From: Dillenia suffruticosa
Lineage: Eukaryota > Streptophyta > Magnoliopsida > Dilleniales > Dilleniaceae
Length of the DNA stretch: 64,000 nt
NCBI GenBank assembly: GCA_033439265.1
Contig: JAVTVX010000012.1
Coordinates: forward strand, 29,024,761 to 29,088,760
Direction: 5' to 3'
Each line of letters opens with the position of its first letter. Within the stretch, counting starts at the first letter, position 1. Below, piece after piece: positions 58,740 through 64,000 of the stretch. A program made the translations under genes and the position numbers. Under the pieces are notes generated by a model. It was not told the origin of the DNA and searched no databases. It worked only from the letters and a program-made list of their open reading frames with translations.

Positions 58740-61163
58740 CCTCTCTTGATTTTTTTTCTCTCTCTTTTGCTCTCTTCTACATTTTCTCTCTCACAAGAGA
58801 AAGAAGGCAGGGTTCCCACACAAAACGAAATTTGAGGATTTTTTGGAATCCAATACCTCCAACTTCGAAACTAAGGTAATTTCTTACTCAAAATCTTGTA
58901 TTTTAGCCTCATATAAACTAGATTTGGGTTTAATGTTGAGATGCGTGGATGTTGGTAGAGGAACTAAAAACACTAGAGTTGTAAAATATTGGGTTTAGGG
59001 TTTTGATCTATGGGAATAACATGCTCAACGATCTGAATGTTGTCTGAATATTGGAAGTGCTGGAATAAAATAAAAACCCTAAAATTTCCTACAAGCTGGA
59101 CAGTTCATACATGCTGTGATCTTTCCATTATAACTTCATTTATGTGCAGGAAAATTAAGTGAGATATTTTTTTCATGAAACTAGACCTGCAGAGTTTTAA
59201 AATGATATATTACAAAAGATATTTTGATAAGAATTGAATTTTCTATGATTTTTCAAAGAGACCAATTCTACAGAAGTACTACTGTTCTGTGTCCTGTTCT
59301 GGCCGTGAGCTTTGCTGCAGATTTGAGCTGTCTTCAAGGTAGATTTAGGTTTAAGTTTGAACATGAAAGTTATAGATTCATGTTTTATTATTAAATTGAG
59401 ACTTGAATTACTTAAATCCGATATGTATGGTGAAAGTTATGAACATTTTTTCGGAACTACATATATTGAGTTATAAATTCTGGTTTATGATATTTATAGA
59501 TTTAGATATTTTTGTACGATTTGAATATATTAGGGATATAAATATAAATGTTGTAGTTTTATATTTAAGTTTTAAGTAAAAATTGGAATTTTCATGATCT
59601 GAGTAGTGTAGATCAAGATATGATTATTTTTCTATAATATGTTGTGTCAGAAATGTATTGAAAAATTAGAAATTGTGATATATTGAAAAGAACCAATTTG
59701 TTCTAGTGTCGATATACGATTTAATGATTAAATTGTGACCAATATCTTAGGTTAAGACATTCGAAATCAGAGGAAGAGTTGGATTTTGTTCGATTTAGGA
59801 ATTGAAAGTGATTATCATTCCAAAAGTTGAGTGGATAGTTCATTGTGACCTTAAATGTGTAAAGTTATTTAAAATCCTTTACAAATGATTTGGAATAATT
59901 TTTATATGATTGATATGAATTGTTTTGTGATCGTGAGGTGTCCGAAATGTGAATTTGAGCTTGATATGCATCCATTATATTTATAATTGAGATTGTGCCA
60001 TGTAATTATTGGATATTTGATTTATGAATACTATGGTACAATTTGGTAATCGTTTGTTGAAATTATGGCACATGAAATATGATTTGAATATTTGTGAAAG
60101 GATGATACACGAAGTAAATAACTATAGTCATTCCTCCCACGGAGCGACCCGATGGGATAACGTGGTTAAGGGTTGGATCAGATTAGAAAGGGAGACAGAC
60201 GTGACTCCCTTTGCTGTATGTCGAGCTATATCTGGATGTATTCAAGTGAGGCACGATTCAATGCTAAGGAAGGGAGTTTTGGTATTTTGAGATATATGGA
60301 ATGAAAATCTCTTGGCAGGCTTTCGTCCGGGTTCGGTAAAATCTGGTATGGGGGTGTTTTCATAGAAGAATCCTATGAGTTTTGGAAAATATGAATTAAA
60401 TGGATGTATGTTTGTTAAATTATTCTGATTTATTGAAATCATTTATTTATTTATATATAATATTGTTTATGAGTTATACTTTGAGCTCCCCACCTTTACC
60501 CCTCATTTATTGTCACAATACTTTTACACTCCACTCACTGAGTATTCCCAATACTCACCCCTCTCTTTATACTTTTCAGAAAATATTTAATAGGGAGATT
60601 TCACTTAAAAGTTGCGAAAAATTTATTTTTATTGATTTACATATGTATTTAATGATATGAGGTTTATTTTGGGATGATATTTAAATCCATGGAAGGGAAA
60701 ATTTTGTATAAATATTTTGGTTTGGATTTAATAGACACTTGTCCTATGACGAGGGGCAAGTATTGTTAGAATTTACACTTGTTAATTGTGAAATTTGGTT
60801 ATTTTCGTTTAAATTCTCCTTTTGCAAAACTTATTGTTTCAAATGGGATATTTGGACTTTTAATTTGAATTTTTAGTTGTATATGGATGAGAGGGTGTTG
60901 GAAACTGTCTGGAAAGCCAGGTTGGCCAAATTGCATGCATGCATGTATGGGGATGGATCCGGTGGATCCTCTATTTGTGTGACCTTGCATGCCTTTGATA
61001 ATTGATGATTTAGGAGGGTCATTTAAATGTTGTCGAATTGTTTTTGAATTAGGATATACAGTTTGAATGCCTTGTGATCTCCCGGTATATAGGAAAGTTC
61101 AGTCTGTATGTTAGGATAACGAGACGGTTGTTACGTGCTTGATCCGAGAGTCGGAATGAGACG
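58740..61163 (+). repeat. Element B 3' LTR, second part
   Basis: Matches 43380-45790 of the 5' LTR in order. The last bases are GGAATGAGACG instead of GGGGCGTGACA, so the CA end is mutated, but GTAAA follows as target duplication. With the first part it totals 2612 bp against 2598 bp in the 5' LTR. Confidence 0.88.
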
Positions 61164-61182
61164 GTAAACCAGCTCTTATACA

Positions 61183-61635
61183 TAAAGAAAATATGAGAAA
61201 TATGTGGAATAATTTATTGTATTTCTTTGCACATTGTTATGATTACAACTGTATATATATAGATTTTTTGAAATTTTAAAATAGGAACATATATGTTTAT
61301 ATACAGTAATTTAACAAAAACTTTTGTTGATGATTGAGGATGACTAAATTTCTTCAATTTCGTTGGGTAGAATCTAGTTTGTTATGGAAAGAGTTTAACT
61401 AGTTTCTAGATTCGTGCAGTCATCCATTTTATTCTTTTCATTACGATGGTGTTGATTGCCAACTCTATTATTTTTGTTTTCATTCATTCTGGTGCTTATT
61501 GTCAATTTTATGATTCTTACCGTCTTCCTTTTTAATTTATTTTTATCGCAGTGATACTAATTGACAACTCCATTATTCTTGCTATCTTCCATTTTATTAT
61601 TTTCAATACGCTAATGTTAATTGTCAATTCTATAA
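61183..61635 (-). repeat. Copia 5' LTR
   Basis: Partner of 26103-26555. The adjacent plus-strand GCTCTTATACA (about 61172-61182) is a degenerate reverse-complement tRNA-Met primer site, which fixes this as the 5' end of the minus-strand element. Confidence 0.8.
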
Positions 61636-62136
61636 GCTGAGTTAACAAAATATAGCAGCAGAAAATTCAAAATGTCCATCGGAGAAGAAGGATGGAGATC
61701 TTTGATTAATTCCTCATGGCAAGATGACTGGTCTATTCATGGAAATTGCCTTCGCAAACCGTGGGAGCCACCACTTTGTTTGGCCTCTCAATCACAGTGC
61801 CCGACAACCATGGAGTCATAAGCCTTTTCTACATCTAACACCACCGTTCAAGAACAACAACAAAACCCTCCTCACCATCAATGAACACCACAAACAATTC
61901 ATCAAAACACCTGGAGACCAAAATTCGTTGTCCAGGCCATTGGCAACATCAGTAGCTTTTCCTCCACCATTTAATTGAACAATCTCAATGGTCTTCTACA
62001 TTGTCCAGAAATCAAAGGATTGCAAGAAACTACACTTCTTGGAGTAATTTCTTCGAACACTCTCTTGCCATCATGCCACTTGTAATTACCAAGCCCATCA
62101 GACTCCAATTGAACTCCCCCAACAAATCTACTTCTA
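61636..62136. other. Intergenic DNA, no recognised gene
   Basis: Moderately GC-balanced sequence with open frames on both strands (for example 61724-61978 plus). No family motif is visible. It could be a decayed gene or retrocopy; I cannot assign it. Confidence 0.35.
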
Positions 62137-62414
62137 TTAACACGGCTTAGGAGCCGCTGCTGTCACTTTCTTTCTTGGTGAAGATCTTGTTGAAGACCTT
62201 GCTGCCCTAGCCGGCATCTTCTTAGTCGCTGCTTTAGCCTCAGCCGGCATCTTCTTAGTCGCTTTTGGCTTGCCGCAGCTTTAGCCTTTAGAGCTGCTTT
62301 TCCCTTGGCTAGAGCAGCTTTCGGCTTAGCACAGGCTTCAACTTTGGCTTTGGCTTCTCCGCTGCTTTTGGGTAGGCTGCGGGTTTTGGCTTTGCGGCTA
62401 AGGGCAGCTGTCAT
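62137..62414 (-). pseudogene. Histone H1-like C-terminal tail fragment
   Basis: The minus strand encodes Ala/Lys repeats (AKPKAALAKGKAALKAKAAA). After a one-base frame change it reads TKKMPAEAKAATKKMPARAA, then RSSTRSSPRKK, ending at TAA 62137-62139. This resembles the Lys/Ala/Pro-rich tail of plant linker histone H1. The globular DNA-binding domain is absent and the frame is broken. It is a short captured or retro-inserted fragment. Confidence 0.5.
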
Positions 62415-62548
62415 GGCTTCGCCACAGCTGATAATTATTATTTATTTATAAAAATTATTATTCATAAAATATTCCTTAAAAATATGCACATAAAATTTTT
62501 TCAAAACGTTAACGGGCAGCTGTCATGGCTTCGCCACAGCTGATAATT
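62403..62548. repeat. 36-bp direct repeat flanking about 74 bp
   Basis: GGGCAGCTGTCATGGCTTCG and its following bases (CCACAGCTGATAATTA) occur at 62403-62438 and 62513-62548. The second copy is the ancestral position, because copy 1 has it once at about 22062. Confidence 0.75.
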
Positions 62549-62896
62549 AACACCATATCTTTATTCAGTCGCAACAACTTAAGGACAAACTACTCATCAC
62601 AACAATACTCTCTCTCTTCTTTCCTCTTTTCTCTTCTCTCTCTCTCTCTTAAATAGCAATGCTCATCGAAGATGGAGATGGGTTATTTATTTTAAGGGGG
62701 TGTTTGTTTAGAGAGAGAAAGTGAGAAAAAAAAATTCATCAAATTAAAGGGTACAAAAAAATTCATAAAATTTGAGGAGAGAGAAAGAGTTAAACGATGA
62801 ATTCAGGAAATTCGGCATAATTTTAATTTTGATATCTCCTTCGTTCATCTATAGACGCCATTGATGAGGTCAGAGAGAAAATGTTTTCAACTTGAG

Positions 62897-62937
<41 letters not shown>

Positions 62938-63561
62938 TTTTGGTCTTCCTTTTTTTTTTTTTTTCATTTTGGGAAATAAGGATGTGTACGTAATTTGGCC
63001 CAAAATGTCCTCACCGGAAAATATGAAACTTTCCGGTATGACTCGCTTTATTTCTAAATATATCGAAATAACTTACCAAACTCTCTCGGCCTTCTTTTGG
63101 ACAGATTTGGGCTCGTTACTTTTTATTTGGGCCTAAGGGCCCTGCCCAAATCGGCTCAATTTTCTATTAATTATTCTCTTATGTTTTTTTTTTTGTTTTT
63201 TCTTCGAATCTGAATCACCACCAGATTACTATCCCCTTGAGGACATTATACTCTTATGTTTAGTAATACATGTTTTTCTATTTTATTATTTGATCACAGT
63301 TTTTGAAAACACGATTAATCTAATTCGAACAGTTATACACATTTTTACCATATTACAACATGCTTTGGACCCGTCTCAAACTCAAAGCTCCCCAAAGTGA
63401 AAGGAGAAAAGAAATATTTAGCAAAACTAATTTTAAAGAGCAGATTGATCAAATTCAGAAAGTAATAATAATAATAACAACCTTAATGCGTAATAACCCA
63501 AACCTAGCAATATAGATGTGGAACATTGTCATCTTGGGCAGCAGCCCTAAATGAAAAACAT
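62440..63561 (-). repeat. 3' flank of TyDC copy 2, duplicate of 21985-22788
   Basis: Colinear with the flank of copy 1. It carries an extra stretch of roughly 380 bp (about 62955-63340) absent from copy 1, which includes ACTTTCCGGTATGACTCGCT and GGGCCTAAGGGCCC. A GA repeat at 62897-62932 is longer than in copy 1. Confidence 0.8.
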
Positions 63562-64000
63562 TCACAAAACTAAAGAATCCAAACCTATCTCATCTGCACA
63601 GACCTGCACAACTTTCCATGCCTTACTCACATGCCGATCTTCGGTTAGGGTTGCACCAACACAGAACCTCAATACAAACTCTCCTCCAATCACTCCATGA
63701 GTCATGTAAACCTGGCCTGTTGAGTTAATTGATTCCAACAACATTTGGTTAACCTTGCTCACTCTCTCAGTTTTTCCTATGGTTTCCTCATCATATTTCA
63801 ACTTCTTATCATTCACAACTAATGGTGAAATCCTAAAGCAAACGGTCGCAAAATTTCTAGGAACAACAAGCTCAAATCTCTTGTCATTAGATACAAACTC
63901 TTCAAATTTCATCGCCATCTTGACATGACTTCTTAGTAAGTTTCTTAGCTTCGTGGCACCGTACATGCGAAGCACAAGCCACAGCTTCATGGCTCGGAAT
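63562..64000 (-). CDS. TYDC: Tyrosine/DOPA decarboxylase copy 2, 3' part (runs off window)
   Basis: The C-terminal 145 residues, beginning at [14 protein letters not shown] and reaching the stop at 63562. It corresponds to the exon 2 end of copy 1 with high similarity (for example [33 protein letters not shown]). The catalytic-loop Tyr in LRMYGAT is kept, so this copy also looks like a decarboxylase. The end reads DEIGLDSLVL against DEILGLDS in copy 1: one codon is lost and the old stop codon became Leu, adding three residues. The PLP lysine and everything N-terminal lie outside the window. No internal stop is seen. Confidence 0.9.
   Translation of the reverse strand, partial: FRAMKLWLVLRMYGATKLRNLLRSHVKMAMKFEEFVSNDKRFELVVPRNFATVCFRISPLVVNDKKLKYDEETIGKTERVSKVNQMLLESINSTGQVYMTHGVIGGEFVLRFCVGATLTEDRHVSKAWKVVQVCADEIGLDSLVL

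Larger units (their letters stand above)
43193..61163 (+). mobile_element. Ty3/gypsy element 'B', interrupted by element A
   Basis: Flanked by GTAAA (43188-43192 and 61164-61168) inside the copia element. Its 3' LTR is split at 49884/58740 by element A. Without A and its extra target copy it is about 9.1 kb. Gag and pol are decayed and protease is missing. LTR sequence and proteins differ clearly from C, D and A, so it is a separate, older family in this nest. Confidence 0.92.
26103..61635 (-). mobile_element. Ty1/copia retrotransposon split by nested gypsy insertions
   Basis: Matching LTRs lie at 26103-26555 and 61183-61635. The interior is on the minus strand: gag, protease, integrase, RT and RNase H between 43090 and 38965, with the end of RNase H at 26689-26567. 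Gypsy D is inserted in RNase H and gypsy B between gag and the primer binding site. Subtracting them leaves about 5.3 kb, a normal copia length. The domain order gag-IN-RT-RH is copia-type. Many stops and frameshifts and diverged LTRs make this an old, dead copy. Flanking ACTGG/GCTGA is not a clean target duplication. Confidence 0.85.

Noticed and set aside
61724..61978. 84-codon plus-strand frame as a gene
   Set aside because: No recognisable motif, frames open on both strands, and no conserved context in TyDC copy 1 flank.

Overview
The window is nuclear DNA of a flowering plant, probably a eudicot; I cannot name the species. The evidence is a plant-type tyrosine/DOPA decarboxylase (TyDC) gene, Tekay/Del-type chromovirus retrotransposons, Ty1/copia and CACTA elements, and AT-rich intergenic DNA. 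Host genes occupy only a few kilobases; transposable elements fill most of the rest.

Region by region. (1) 1-4942: a LINE-like scrap, decayed Ty3/gypsy interior, and a 2.6 kb gypsy LTR. (2) 5044-8231: a complete but non-autonomous CACTA element with a 3-bp target duplication (TCA) and GC-rich minisatellites inside. (3) 8232-10017: repeat-rich spacer. (4) 10018-20647: a nearly intact minus-strand Tekay element ('C') with equal-length LTRs that look identical, target duplication ATACA, intact gag, and pol broken by one TAG codon. (5) 22789-24892: a complete two-exon TyDC gene on the minus strand. (6) 26103-61635: one minus-strand copia element blown up from about 5.3 kb to 35.5 kb by nested insertions. 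Gypsy 'D' (26690-38959, AGAAA) itself carries a solo LTR (29331-32182, CTATC). Gypsy 'B' (43193-61163, GTAAA) itself carries gypsy 'A' (49885-58734, TTCTC). (7) 62137-64000: a histone H1-like tail fragment, then the duplicated 3' flank and 3' end of a second TyDC gene that runs out of the window. The two TyDC copies are a tandem duplication; without the copia nest they would be only about 3 kb apart.

The most interesting signal is shared by the gypsy elements and is not explained by their proteins. LTRs of four sequence types each contain a block of exactly 58 nt bounded by AG and GT(G/T)AG, downstream of a CAG|GTAA-type donor. Gag start codons are preceded by CAG-AATT, and pol start codons by a pyrimidine-rich AG plus exactly 5 nt. 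This suggests that gag and pol are expressed from spliced leader RNAs. Two hairpins, one in the leader and one in the gag-pol spacer, keep their shape while their sequence changes. Element boundaries rest on target duplications read directly from the sequence. Splicing, RNA structure and expression claims are inference.
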